The notes beneath the pieces were generated by a model. The model did not search any database and had not been told where the DNA came from. It saw only the letters and a list, made by a program, of their open reading frames with translations. From JBLMZW01 sp050259035 (GTDB lineage: Bacteria > Bacillota > Syntrophomonadia > Syntrophomonadales > DTU052), in contig JBLMZW010000038.1 in NCBI GenBank assembly GCA_050259035.1, positions 1 through 8,278 on the forward strand: DNA of 8,278 nt. The letters are read 5' to 3'. Positions 1 through 6,093 of this stretch are shown piece after piece; within the stretch, counting starts at the first letter, position 1, and every line of letters begins with the position of its first letter. Both the position numbers and the translations under genes were made by a program.

Positions 1-652
1 TGGCTTCTGCTCCTGCAGCCTGCCTTATAAAAGCTCTCATAAACTTTTGTTGTCGCTGAATCCTGCCTATGTCACCCATTCCGTCACTTCGATAGCGGAC
101 ATAGGCCAATGCATCATGCCCATCTAAATGCTGTTTGCCGGCCATTAAGTCAATATCTTCGGCGGGGTAATACATTCTTTTTTCGACACTTAGATCGACC
201 CCACCCATAGTATCAATCAGATCTTCAAAGCCCTCAAAGTCAACCTGAATATAGCCATCAATATTTATTTCCAATAAGCCTTCGATAGTTTCTATAAGAA
301 GGTCAGAGCCTCCTTTGGCGTTGGCATAATTAATCTTACGGTCATGGTCCTCTCCCGGAATACTTACTCGGGAATCCCTGGGAACCGAAAGCAAATCAAT
401 GCGGTTTATTTGAGGATGAATAAAGGCCAAAATCATAGTATCAGAACGAGAAGATTCATTTTTATTTCGTGCATCAACGCCATATAACAGGATTATCTTA
501 TCAGACGGTTTTTTCTTAAACAATCCACCACTTGCCGGGCCAAAGTTAGGATTAAAATATTGTCCTGCCAATGAACCTATAAGAAAAAATCCAATGAAGA
601 TAATTGGTATAATTAAAATTCCGTATCTCTGACGCGTTCGTTTCGATCTCAT
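1..652 (-). CDS. LCP (LytR-CpsA-Psr) family wall-polymer transferase, N-terminal part
   Basis: The gene runs off the left edge; 217 residues are visible with no stop. LCP proteins transfer undecaprenyl-linked glycopolymers (teichoic acid or similar) onto peptidoglycan on the outer membrane face. The start is ATG at 652, with GGGAG about 11 nt upstream. Residues 1-10 are basic and 11-31 form one transmembrane anchor. The extracellular LCP core begins near residue 52: YGVDAR (57-62), SRSDTMILA (68-76, the Arg and Asp that bind the lipid pyrophosphate and metal), SVPRDSRV (89-96), KINYANAKGG (106-115) and YVRYRSD with GRIQRQQ (184-202). It begins 28 nt after the wecG-type gene, so the two are probably one operon that makes and attaches a polymer. 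The family call is firm; the polymer is unknown. A name such as lytR or tagU would be a guess. Confidence 0.93.
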   Translation of the reverse strand, partial: MRSKRTRQRYGILIIPIIFIGFFLIGSLAGQYFNPNFGPASGGLFKKKPSDKIILLYGVDARNKNESSRSDTMILAFIHPQINRIDLLSVPRDSRVSIPGEDHDRKINYANAKGGSDLLIETIEGLLEINIDGYIQVDFEGFEDLIDTMGGVDLSVEKRMYYPAEDIDLMAGKQHLDGHDALAYVRYRSDGMGDIGRIQRQQKFMRAFIRQAAGAEA

Positions 653-680
653 AACTGCATATTCTCCCTTGCCTGTTTGT

Positions 681-1421
681 TCAGTTCTTTTTGTCCCTTA
701 AAACCATAAAGGCAAAGCGTGGTAAAGCCAGCTGTCTTTCCAGTCGACTCGGTTCCCGCAATAATCGGTATAACCATTCCAATCCCATATTACGCCAGAT
801 ACGAGGAGCTCTTTTGGAAAAGCCGGCTAAAACGTCAAATGTACCGCCTATTCCAATGCAAACAGGAACTTTAATTGTATCCAGATATTTCGCTATCCAA
901 TATTCCTGTTTGGGCGCTCCCAGGGCAACCAGTAATATCTGTGGTTTAGCCTTTTGAATTCTAGCAATTATTGTTTCTTCTTCTTTTTCAGTAAAGTATC
1001 CATTATCAGTCCCAACCACCTTTAATAAGGGGTAGTCTTTTTCTAATCTGATCTTTAGCTCCGAGGCTACTCCCGGGCGGCCTCCGAAAAGATATACACT
1101 CCATTTTTGAGTGTTTCCCTCTTCCATGATCCGCTGGGTTAAATCTATACCTGTCACTCTTTGCACATTGGGATACCCGGCCCTTTTTAAAGCCCAAATG
1201 GTGCCGATCCCGTCCGGGGTCACCAAATCGGCATTAGCATAAATACTGCAGAGCTCTGTTTCATATTGCGCCCGGTAAATCATTTCCGCGTTAAGAGTGA
1301 TTATTTGAGAGGGTTTTCCCTTTTTAATCGCAGAATCAACGAAGGATAAAGCGGCAGGCATATCGATAACATCTACCCGGCAGCCAAGTATTTTAGCCTT
1401 CTGTAAGTTTCGTTCCACCAA
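681..1421 (-). CDS. WecG/TagA/CpsF family (GT26) glycosyltransferase, probable N-acetylmannosaminyltransferase
   Basis: This 246-residue enzyme is expected to add ManNAc (or a related sugar) to a lipid-linked GlcNAc at the inner membrane face, an early step of wall teichoic acid or similar polymer synthesis. Family marks are all present: ITLNAEMI near 41-48 with Thr42, TPDGIGTIWALKRAG at 68-82 with the probable catalytic base Asp70, LFGGRPG at 111-117, LGAPKQE at 167-173 with Gln172, and the C-terminal tail GLEWLYRLLREPSRLER (213-229), which in TagA structures closes the active site at the membrane. The start is TTG at 1421, 7 nt after GGGGG; GTG at 1418 is the alternative. It follows the flgG terminator, so it needs its own promoter. 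Only a weak candidate is visible (TTGCAC-like -35 near 1475). The LCP gene follows closely. The acceptor is not certain. Confidence 0.93.
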   Translation of the reverse strand: MVERNLQKAKILGCRVDVIDMPAALSFVDSAIKKGKPSQIITLNAEMIYRAQYETELCSIYANADLVTPDGIGTIWALKRAGYPNVQRVTGIDLTQRIMEEGNTQKWSVYLFGGRPGVASELKIRLEKDYPLLKVVGTDNGYFTEKEEETIIARIQKAKPQILLVALGAPKQEYWIAKYLDTIKVPVCIGIGGTFDVLAGFSKRAPRIWRNMGLEWLYRLLREPSRLERQLALPRFAFMVLRDKKN

Positions 1422-1503
1422 AAGCCATCCCCCGTCCAGTTACGTGTATAATGTTAATATTTAATATAACGGTGTGCAATCGTTTCATAATTTTGGCAAT
1501 TAG

Positions 1504-1530
1504 AAAGGGGCGCCGATTAAACGCCCCTTT
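1504..1530 (-). terminator. Rho-independent terminator after flgG
   Basis: A perfect 9-bp stem, AAAGGGGCG (1504-1512) with CGCCCCTTT (1522-1530), has a 9-nt loop and lies 25 nt beyond the flgG stop. On the minus strand it is followed by CTAATT, a weak T-tract. It separates flgG from the wall-polymer pair. Nothing on the plus strand needs it. Confidence 0.75.
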
Positions 1531-1555
1531 GTCACTCTTAAGTTGCAATTCTATT

Positions 1556-2323
1556 CTATAATTTACCTACCTGGTTAGCCACCATTTCCAGGGTCTGGTC
1601 TTCGGCCTGAATTACTTTCTGGGACATCTCATAAGTCCTCATGGCCGAAATCAACTCAACCATCTCAACAACAGCGTTAACATTGGAATTTTCAAGATAA
1701 GCCTGGGCTAAACCGGTGCTGTCTACCAATGTTTCTTCGCCTTCCTTGGCTTGAAACAGGTTATTGCCTATCTTTTGTAATTGTTTATTATCCTCAAACT
1801 TAACAATTTTAAATTGTTCAAGTGTTCCGTCAGGAAGTAAAATATTACCCTGACCATCAGTTTTTATGCTGTCACCCGGATTAATGTATCCGTTTTTTCC
1901 CATTACCGAATATCCGTCCGTCGTGACTAAACGACCGCTGGCATCTATTTTAAAGGCACCATTTCTAGTGTATCGTATTCCTTCTGGCGTTTCGATACAA
2001 AAATAGCCCTCGGATGTTAGGGCAAAATCATTAGGGTTTTCTGTACCCACAATATTTCCGGATTCAAAATTAGTTGCCACTTCATCAATAACTACTCCGG
2101 TACCCATCCATCCAATGGTTTGAGGAGAAATTGCTTTCGGTATGCTTCCCTTATAATCTACTTCACCCAGACGCTTTAATAGAATTTCAGGAAAGGCTTT
2201 GGTAACAGCTAAGTCCTTTTTAAAGCCCGGAGTATTAGCATTCGCCAGGTTATTGGCTAGCACATCCTGACGCACCATTTGTGCCATCATCCCCGAACAG
2301 GCTGTATATAGGCCGCGGATCAT
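1556..2323 (-). CDS. flgG: Flagellar basal-body rod protein, FlgG/FlhO type
   Basis: This 255-residue structural protein builds the flagellar (distal) rod outside the membrane. The N-terminal rod domain spans about 1-37, with VLANNLANANTPGF at 21-34. The FlgG-type central part includes LTSEGYFCIE (102-111) and YTRNGAFKID (118-127). The C-terminal rod domain has NVNAVVEMVELISAMRTYEM at 214-233 and ends in VANQVGKL. Length fits FlgG (about 260). An ATG at 2347 is in frame, but ATG at 2323 is preferred: GGGAGGG lies 7 nt before it and family proteins start this way. A sigma-A promoter and a 5' stem-loop precede it. In Bacillus the place after mbl is held by two genes, flhO and flhP; here there is one. 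It may be the main FlgG or an FlhO-type paralogue, which the window cannot decide. Confidence 0.94.
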   Translation of the reverse strand: MIRGLYTACSGMMAQMVRQDVLANNLANANTPGFKKDLAVTKAFPEILLKRLGEVDYKGSIPKAISPQTIGWMGTGVVIDEVATNFESGNIVGTENPNDFALTSEGYFCIETPEGIRYTRNGAFKIDASGRLVTTDGYSVMGKNGYINPGDSIKTDGQGNILLPDGTLEQFKIVKFEDNKQLQKIGNNLFQAKEGEETLVDSTGLAQAYLENSNVNAVVEMVELISAMRTYEMSQKVIQAEDQTLEMVANQVGKL

Positions 2324-2351
2324 GGTTGATCCCTCCCTTAAGTACAACGGA

Positions 2352-2374
2352 AACAGCGGGCCAAACCCGCTGTT
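2352..2374 (-). promoter_or_regulatory. 9-bp stem-loop in the flgG leader
   Basis: AACAGCGGG (2352-2360) pairs perfectly with CCCGCTGTT (2366-2374) around a 5-nt loop. With the promoter just upstream, a transcript starting near 2378 would carry this stem almost at its 5' end. It could stabilise the mRNA or act as a weak terminator for read-through from mbl. The minus-strand tail (TCCGTTG) is poor for termination; the plus-strand tail (GTTTTACATTATT) is better, but no plus-strand gene is present. Confidence 0.55.
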
Positions 2375-2384
2375 GTTTTACATT

Positions 2385-2413
2385 ATTAAAATTATCGAAC
2401 TGAAGTATGTCAA
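2385..2413 (-). promoter_or_regulatory. Sigma-A promoter for flgG
   Basis: A perfect -35 TTGACA (plus strand 2408-2413) and a -10 TTTAAT (2385-2390) are separated by exactly 17 bp. This is the best vegetative promoter in the window. It implies that the flagellar gene is transcribed separately from mbl and does not need a SigD-type promoter. Confidence 0.75.
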
Positions 2414-2431
2414 TCTTTAGTATTATTTAAT

Positions 2432-3454
2432 TTATATTATTACCTTATGTTGTCTCTTGTTTTTGGATAGTAAAGACATGTTTTTCAATGCTTTCCCTGT
2501 CCCCAGGGCTACACATGAGATGGAATTGTCGGCCACATAAACCGGCAGATAGGTTTCTTTACTTATTATAGTGTCCAAACCGTTCAACAAGGCACCGCCA
2601 CCGGTCATTACTATTCCATTGTTAAGTATATCAGCCGCCAATTCTGGCGGAGTAACTTCAAGTACCCGTTTAACGGCTTCAATAACTGCTTCAACTGGTT
2701 CCTGTAAGGCATGCCAGCTTTCGTGAGCTGAAACCTTCACTGTTTTAGGCAACCCCGATAATAGATCGCGGCCCTTGACTTCCATGTATTCGTTCTGTTT
2801 AGCGGCAGGATATGCGGTGCCTACGTTTATTTTAATTTCTTCCGCTGTTCTTTCCCCAATTAACAAGTTATGTTCCCTTCGAACAAAGCGAACAATAGCT
2901 TCGTCGAACTTGTCCCCTCCTACTCGAAGAGATGTCTGAACCACAGTTCCGTCACGGGACAAGACAGCTATATCAGTGGTACCGCCTCCAATGTCAACCA
3001 CCATATTTCCCCTGGTTTCGGATATATTAATTCCAGCACCCAGGGCCGCAGCTAGAGGTTCTTCGATAATAAATGCCTTTCGTGCACCCGATTGTAATAT
3101 CGCCTGTCGTACAGCTCTTTCCTCTACATCGGTTGCACCGCTGGGTACACAAACCACCACCCGGGGTTTAAATAGCAGGCTTTTTCCAACTACCTTTTTG
3201 ATAAAATACGAAAGCATCTTTTCCGTAACTTCATAATCCGCGATTACACCATCCTTTAATGGTCGTATCGCTACAATGTGCCCGGGTGTTCTCCCCAGCA
3301 TCCGTCGAGCTTCTTCACCTACTGCTATTACTTTTTCCGTCTGTTTATTGATGGCTACGACAGAAGGTTCGTGAAGAACAATTCCTTTACCCCGCAAAAA
3401 TACTAAAACCGTAGCGGTTCCGAGGTCTATCCCTAGATCTTCGGCAAAGAACAC
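2432..3454 (-). CDS. mbl: Rod shape-determining protein, MreB/Mbl family (actin-like)
   Basis: This 340-residue bacterial actin polymerises on the inner membrane face and guides the lateral-wall elongation complex. Nucleotide-binding motifs are complete: phosphate-1 GIDLGTATV (8-16), the catalytic-region EEPLAAALGAG (131-141), phosphate-2 DIGGGTTDIAV (154-164) and adenosine motif TGGGALLNGLD (284-294). The N terminus MFFAED resembles the short membrane-contacting start of Mbl, and GRTPGHIVAIRPLKDGVIAD (54-73) is typical. The start is GTG at 3454 with AAGGAGG 10 nt upstream. I chose Mbl over MreB because it sits directly after spoIIID and before a flagellar gene, as mbl does in Bacillus, and lacks adjacent mreCD. 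Sequence alone would also allow MreB or MreBH. The C-terminal tail after residue 329 is basic. Confidence 0.92.
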   Translation of the reverse strand: MFFAEDLGIDLGTATVLVFLRGKGIVLHEPSVVAINKQTEKVIAVGEEARRMLGRTPGHIVAIRPLKDGVIADYEVTEKMLSYFIKKVVGKSLLFKPRVVVCVPSGATDVEERAVRQAILQSGARKAFIIEEPLAAALGAGINISETRGNMVVDIGGGTTDIAVLSRDGTVVQTSLRVGGDKFDEAIVRFVRREHNLLIGERTAEEIKINVGTAYPAAKQNEYMEVKGRDLLSGLPKTVKVSAHESWHALQEPVEAVIEAVKRVLEVTPPELAADILNNGIVMTGGGALLNGLDTIISKETYLPVYVADNSISCVALGTGKALKNMSLLSKNKRQHKVII

Positions 3455-3496
3455 AGACGTTAATCCTCCTTATTAGAACCCCTGTCCCCAAATTTT

Positions 3497-3517
3497 AGCA
3501 GCGGTGACCCCACTGCT
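3497..3517 (-). promoter_or_regulatory. Stem-loop in the mbl leader
   Basis: AGCAGCGG (3497-3504) and CCACTGCT (3510-3517) form an 8-bp stem with one G-U pair and a 5-nt loop. It lies between the spoIIID stop and the mbl ribosome site. No T-tract follows on the minus strand, so it reads as a leader hairpin, not a terminator. Confidence 0.4.
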
Positions 3518-3526
3518 TAGTATGAT

Positions 3527-3535
3527 ATTATAGCA
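3527..3535 (-). promoter_or_regulatory. Possible extended -10 promoter for mbl
   Basis: The minus strand reads TGCTATAAT, a perfect extended -10 element, overlapping the last codons and stop of spoIIID. No good -35 is seen, which extended -10 promoters can tolerate. It would give mbl vegetative expression independent of the sporulation genes upstream. The match may be chance in AT-rich sequence. Confidence 0.4.
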
Positions 3536-3785
3536 TATTTTGTCCAATATATTTTTGTCTTGTCGCTTCTCCTCCTCTAATATGCCGTTCAGCTTTATTC
3601 TTATCCATAATTTTTTTTACTTCCTCGGCGAGATCTTTGTTTATTCTGGGCAACCTTTCCGAAATATCTTTGTGAACCGTGCTTTTGCTTATGCCGAATA
3701 TATCGGCGGTCTGTCTTACTGTGGCGGATGTTTTTTGTATGTACTTGCCTACTTTTACTGCCCGCTTGCGAATGTAGTTTTGCAT
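3528..3785 (-). CDS. spoIIID: Sporulation transcription factor SpoIIID
   Basis: This 85-residue DNA-binding protein is the mother-cell regulator that, in Bacillus, represses part of the SigE regulon and activates genes leading to SigK. The start MQNYIRKRAVKVGKYI is close to the family start. The helix-turn-helix spans about 22-43 (VRQTADIFGISKSTVHKDIS at 23-42), ERLPRINKDLAEEVKKIM follows at 43-60, and the basic C-terminal DNA-contact region has HIRGGEATRQKY at 68-79. Start ATG 3785 has GGGGGA upstream. It lies 61 nt after spoIID with no clear terminator between them, so read-through from the SigE-type spoIID promoter is plausible. I found no convincing SigE promoter in the 61-nt gap. Length is slightly shorter than the Bacillus protein (about 93). 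Confidence 0.97.
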   Translation of the reverse strand: MQNYIRKRAVKVGKYIQKTSATVRQTADIFGISKSTVHKDISERLPRINKDLAEEVKKIMDKNKAERHIRGGEATRQKYIGQNML

Positions 3786-3846
3786 CGCTTATCCCCCAGC
3801 TTTTTTTAAAATGTTTATTCAGCCGGGTTTCAGCGTATTCGATGAT

Positions 3847-4725
3847 TCAATATTTTATCCGGTAAATTTGAATACTGTGATAATAGTGATATAGGACTTG
3901 CTTATAGGTATACCCCTTTTTTGCTGCCCCATTGGCCCCATACTGACACATGCCTACACCATGACCATATCCATGCGTTGTTATTACAATACAGTCGTTT
4001 TTTTCGGATATCGTAAATTGACTGGAGGGTAAATGAAGCTGTTTTCGAAAGTATAATCCGCTGACCGGTTTGTCTTGAATGACCATTGTTTTCACATGAC
4101 CGGAATCGGTTAGGGCAACTATTTCAATGTTTGGTTTCTTTAGAATCGAAAGGCCCAGGGCCTTTTCAATATCGGCATTACTGTAAATTGCCTTTTTTGT
4201 ATAATACGGAGAATCTTTATCCCAGGGACAATAGGCTGCCTGCAAATATTGCCTTTTTGAGCCCCAGACATTTTTAGAATCCTCCGTGAATCCTCCGCAG
4301 GTTGAATGATATGACGGCTCAATTAATTCACCATTATAGGTTAGAACTTCTCCTTTTGTTTGCTTTACCGCTTTTTCAACTTTATCAATTTTCCAGGTAT
4401 ACTTTTTCCTGAAAGGAACGTTTTTCCAATCAACATATGCCTGGCAGTGTTCCGGTAGATCACATACAGCTACTTGATCGGAATGAGTTTCTTTCGCAAA
4501 GTATTTGCGCAGGGCATAACTGCGAGCACATACCGCCTGTGCTTTCAGAGCTTCGGGCTCGAAGCTGGCCGGCATTTCAGCTAAAACTACCCCGACCAAA
4601 TATTCTTCGAGTGGTATTGTACGCACTTCACCTGTTTTTGTAATTGTCAGCTTGATTTGGGGTTCCACGGATTGATCCATTTTGGAAAAGATCAGGGTTA
4701 TTATTAATGTTAATGCGAAAATCAT
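3847..4725 (-). CDS. spoIID: Stage II sporulation protein D (SpoIID), peptidoglycan lytic transglycosylase
   Basis: SpoIID cleaves glycan strands, working with SpoIIM and SpoIIP in the DMP complex that drives engulfment. The 292-residue reading has an N-terminal membrane segment (1-14) facing outward. The core begins with LEEYLVGVVLAEMPASFEPE (39-58), where Glu50 of AEMP is the expected catalytic acid, followed by ALKAQAVCARSYALRKY (59-75). SYHSTCGGFTED (138-149) with His140 and Cys143, plus Cys166, may form the zinc site known from clostridial SpoIID. HGYGHGVGMCQYGA is at 251-264. The ATG at 4725 has no ribosome site and gives a membrane segment with no basic residues before it. An in-frame CTG at 4749, 8 nt after GGGGGG, would add an N-K-Y-K stretch and may be the true start. 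Transcription is probably SigE-dependent. Confidence 0.95.
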   Translation of the reverse strand: MIFALTLIITLIFSKMDQSVEPQIKLTITKTGEVRTIPLEEYLVGVVLAEMPASFEPEALKAQAVCARSYALRKYFAKETHSDQVAVCDLPEHCQAYVDWKNVPFRKKYTWKIDKVEKAVKQTKGEVLTYNGELIEPSYHSTCGGFTEDSKNVWGSKRQYLQAAYCPWDKDSPYYTKKAIYSNADIEKALGLSILKKPNIEIVALTDSGHVKTMVIQDKPVSGLYFRKQLHLPSSQFTISEKNDCIVITTHGYGHGVGMCQYGANGAAKKGYTYKQVLYHYYHSIQIYRIKY

Positions 4726-4782
4726 AGAAAGGCATTTATACTTGTTCAGGTGGATAACCCCCCGCTTTTTTCATTTGACTTA

Positions 4783-4812
4783 ATAGTATGTTGCGGGGGA
4801 TTTTGAAATACC
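4783..4812 (-). promoter_or_regulatory. SigE-type promoter for spoIID
   Basis: On the minus strand, GGTATTT (plus 4806-4812) and CATACTAT (plus 4783-4790) are separated by 15 bp. These resemble the SigE -35 (ATATT-like) and -10 (CATACAAT-like) elements. They sit at the right distance before spoIID and just after the terminator of the upstream gene. spoIID is a SigE gene in Bacillus. Confidence 0.6.
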
Positions 4813-4822
4813 GCTCTAATAG

Positions 4823-4849
4823 CAAAAAGAAAACCCCCTTACGGGGATT
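4823..4849 (-). terminator. Rho-independent terminator after small membrane gene C
   Basis: On the minus strand a 7-bp stem, AATCCCC with GGGGGTT (one G-U pair, loop GTAA), is followed by a T-rich tail (TTCTTTTTG). It lies 19 nt past the stop of gene C and insulates it from spoIID. Confidence 0.75.
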
Positions 4850-4868
4850 GCTTAATTTATGTACTTTC

Positions 4869-5099
4869 TTACAGAGTCCTGAGCCGTTTCCTTTTTTCCG
4901 CGGCGGCTTGATACTGTTGTTGATATAATTCCATGTTACGCGCGCGCCTTATTCTTAGGAGTTGTTCACGACGCCGTTTGTGCTCAAGACCTTTTTTCTC
5001 GATTCTCTTTGTCGCCAGGTAAAGAAGAAAAACAATAATGCCTTTGCATCCGAAATATATTGCGACTGATAGAAGGAATATTTTTTGAAAGGCTGTCAT
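4869..5099 (-). CDS. Small membrane protein C, TKRIEK paralogue family (function unknown)
   Basis: I do not recognise this 76-residue protein. Residues 8-28 form one transmembrane helix that contains Lys19 in a hydrophobic setting (YFGCKGIIVFLLY, 15-27). TKRIEK follows at 30-35. The rest is a strongly basic helix, rich in Arg, Lys and Gln, which should lie on the cytoplasmic side by the positive-inside rule. It aligns without gaps with B (22 of the first 35 residues identical, same total length) and with A. The start is ATG 5099 behind a G-run (AGGGGGGG). A clear terminator follows. It stands 196 nt after B, behind a structured spacer, and before the spoIID promoter. Its Arg-rich tail could contact RNA, lipids or a partner protein, but nothing in the sequence decides this. 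Confidence 0.82.
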   Translation of the reverse strand: MTAFQKIFLLSVAIYFGCKGIIVFLLYLATKRIEKKGLEHKRRREQLLRIRRARNMELYQQQYQAAAEKRKRLRTL

Positions 5100-5232
5100 C
5101 GCGCAACACCCCCCCTATTTCGGTTAATTCTACCTACATAACCATTTATCCTGCTATAATAGATAATTTTGTTTGACAAATAAATTTTTACTATATTGGG
5201 CGGTAATAATTTGCATATTAATACGCGATGCT

Positions 5233-5285
5233 GCATGGAGCATTTCCTCTTGGTCTAAAAGAAATGGCGTGAAAGGAGGCCATGC
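5233..5285 (-). other. Structured spacer between B and C
   Basis: An outer inverted repeat, GCATGG (5233-5238) with CCATGC (5280-5285), encloses CATTTCCTCT (5241-5250) facing AAAAGAAATG (5257-5266). As minus-strand RNA the inner stem is a continuous 10 bp with two G-U pairs; as plus-strand RNA the same two positions are C-A mismatches. This asymmetry fits a structure in the B-C transcript or leader of C. No T-tract follows, so it is not a terminator. The rest of 5100-5295 is AT-rich, with no clear promoter for C. Confidence 0.4.
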
Positions 5286-5295
5286 TGGGAGCGAT

Positions 5296-5526
5296 TTAAT
5301 GACCGATATGCTTTGATTTGCGCTGTTCATATTGCTGGTATTGTTTAGCGTACTTTTCTCGGTTTGAAGCCCATCTTTTTCGGATAATCGCCTCCCGTTT
5401 GCGTTTTAAGACCAAAGACCGCTTTTCAATTCTTTTCGTTGCTATATATAATGTAAGGAATATGACACCTTTAGCGAGGAAGTAGAGTGCGGTGAACAAA
5501 AGGAATACCTTTTGTAAGTGAGTCAT
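5296..5526 (-). CDS. Small membrane protein B, TKRIEK paralogue family (function unknown)
   Basis: This 76-residue protein is unrecognised and is the closest paralogue of C. One transmembrane helix (about 8-28) carries Lys19 within YFLAKGVIFLTLY (15-27), then TKRIEK (30-35), then a basic tail that becomes rich in Gln, Tyr and Lys (KYAKQYQQYEQRK, 58-70). An in-frame start seven codons earlier (5547) is possible, but ATG 5526 is chosen: GGAGG lies 8 nt before it and the resulting N terminus, MTHLQKVFLL, matches A and C. It begins 95 nt after atpE with only a weak hairpin and no T-tract between, so atpE and B may be cotranscribed. That is the main hint of a link to the ATP synthase c-ring. The identical length of B and C suggests a recent duplication under constraint. 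Confidence 0.82.
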   Translation of the reverse strand: MTHLQKVFLLFTALYFLAKGVIFLTLYIATKRIEKRSLVLKRKREAIIRKRWASNREKYAKQYQQYEQRKSKHIGH

Positions 5527-5621
5527 CGACTCTTCCTCCACAAACAACCTTTATCTTTAACATTTGTTTCGGGATCTTTTGTGTAGTTTATTGCTCCTAG
5601 CGCCAATAACGCTATAATTGC

Positions 5622-5849
5622 CTAAACGCGGATTTTGGCAACTAGCATAAACGCGATGAGTAGTCCATAAATAGTAAGGGTTTCAATAAATGCAAGGGTT
5701 ATGAAAAGAAGTGTTCGAATCTGATCTGAAGTCTCTGGTTGCCTGGCTATACTCTCTAGGGCTTTTCCTCCAACTATGCCTTGCCCTAATCCACCTCCTA
5801 TTGCAGCGATTGCAACGGAAATGGCCGCAGCAATACCGATAAGTCCCAT
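5622..5849 (-). CDS. atpE: F-type ATP synthase subunit c, sodium-type ligand pattern
   Basis: This 75-residue proteolipid forms the rotating membrane ring of F1Fo ATP synthase. Two transmembrane hairpin helices (about 4-27 and 46-72) flank the polar loop ESIARQPETSDQIR (32-45), which contacts the central stalk. The ion-binding carboxylate is Glu56 in AFIETLTIYG. Gln23, Glu56, Thr57 and Tyr61 fall at the same spacings as Gln32, Glu65, Ser66 and Tyr70 of the Ilyobacter sodium ring, so sodium coupling is possible. Leu58 replaces the water-holding Thr67, and some proton rings also carry Gln and Tyr, so this is not proof. The start is ATG 5849 behind a strong GGGGGAGG. The gene is out of place: normal order is atpB-atpE-atpF upstream of atpD-atpC, whereas this copy is alone, about 1 kb downstream of atpC. 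It may be a second c gene or the only one. Confidence 0.95.
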   Translation of the reverse strand: MGLIGIAAAISVAIAAIGGGLGQGIVGGKALESIARQPETSDQIRTLLFITLAFIETLTIYGLLIAFMLVAKIRV

Positions 5850-6093
5850 AACTCCTCCCCCTTTTTTCTCTCTCTCTTTAAGTATTTAATTACATCATTC
5901 CGACAAAGGTCCTTTGTGAGTAGAGACATGACCTCCCTTCCACATACTAGCATTACTTCTCTGTCTATTGCTGTTTTTCCTTCTCTTTTTTGGAAATTTA
6001 ATGTCTTTATTACTTCATTATTCCTTTTTTCAATCGTTGCTCTAATGACTAGTACCTGTTCTATCATATGATTATGAAGTTCAAATGATGCTG
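5850..6093. other. Spacer between the repeat array and atpE
   Basis: This AT-rich spacer must hold the atpE promoter, but I cannot place one with confidence. It contains a near-perfect palindrome, ACAAAGGTCCTTTGT (5903-5917), which could be an operator or a small hairpin. A minus-strand frame stays open through it and into both atpE and the repeats; it lacks a ribosome site and I do not call it a gene. Confidence 0.5.

Noticed and set aside
2976..3236. Plus-strand open frame of 86 codons opposite mbl
   Set aside because: Shadow of a well-conserved actin-like gene; no ribosome site and no recognisable product.
5148..5158. Plus-strand TGCTATAAT, a perfect extended -10, between B and C
   Set aside because: No -35 at suitable spacing and no plus-strand gene or structured RNA downstream; likely chance in AT-rich DNA.
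5267..5315. Tiny plus-strand frame near AAAGGAGG (GTG then 14 codons)
   Set aside because: The AAAGGAGG lies within the reading frame, not before it, and the peptide overlaps gene B on the other strand; no support for expression.
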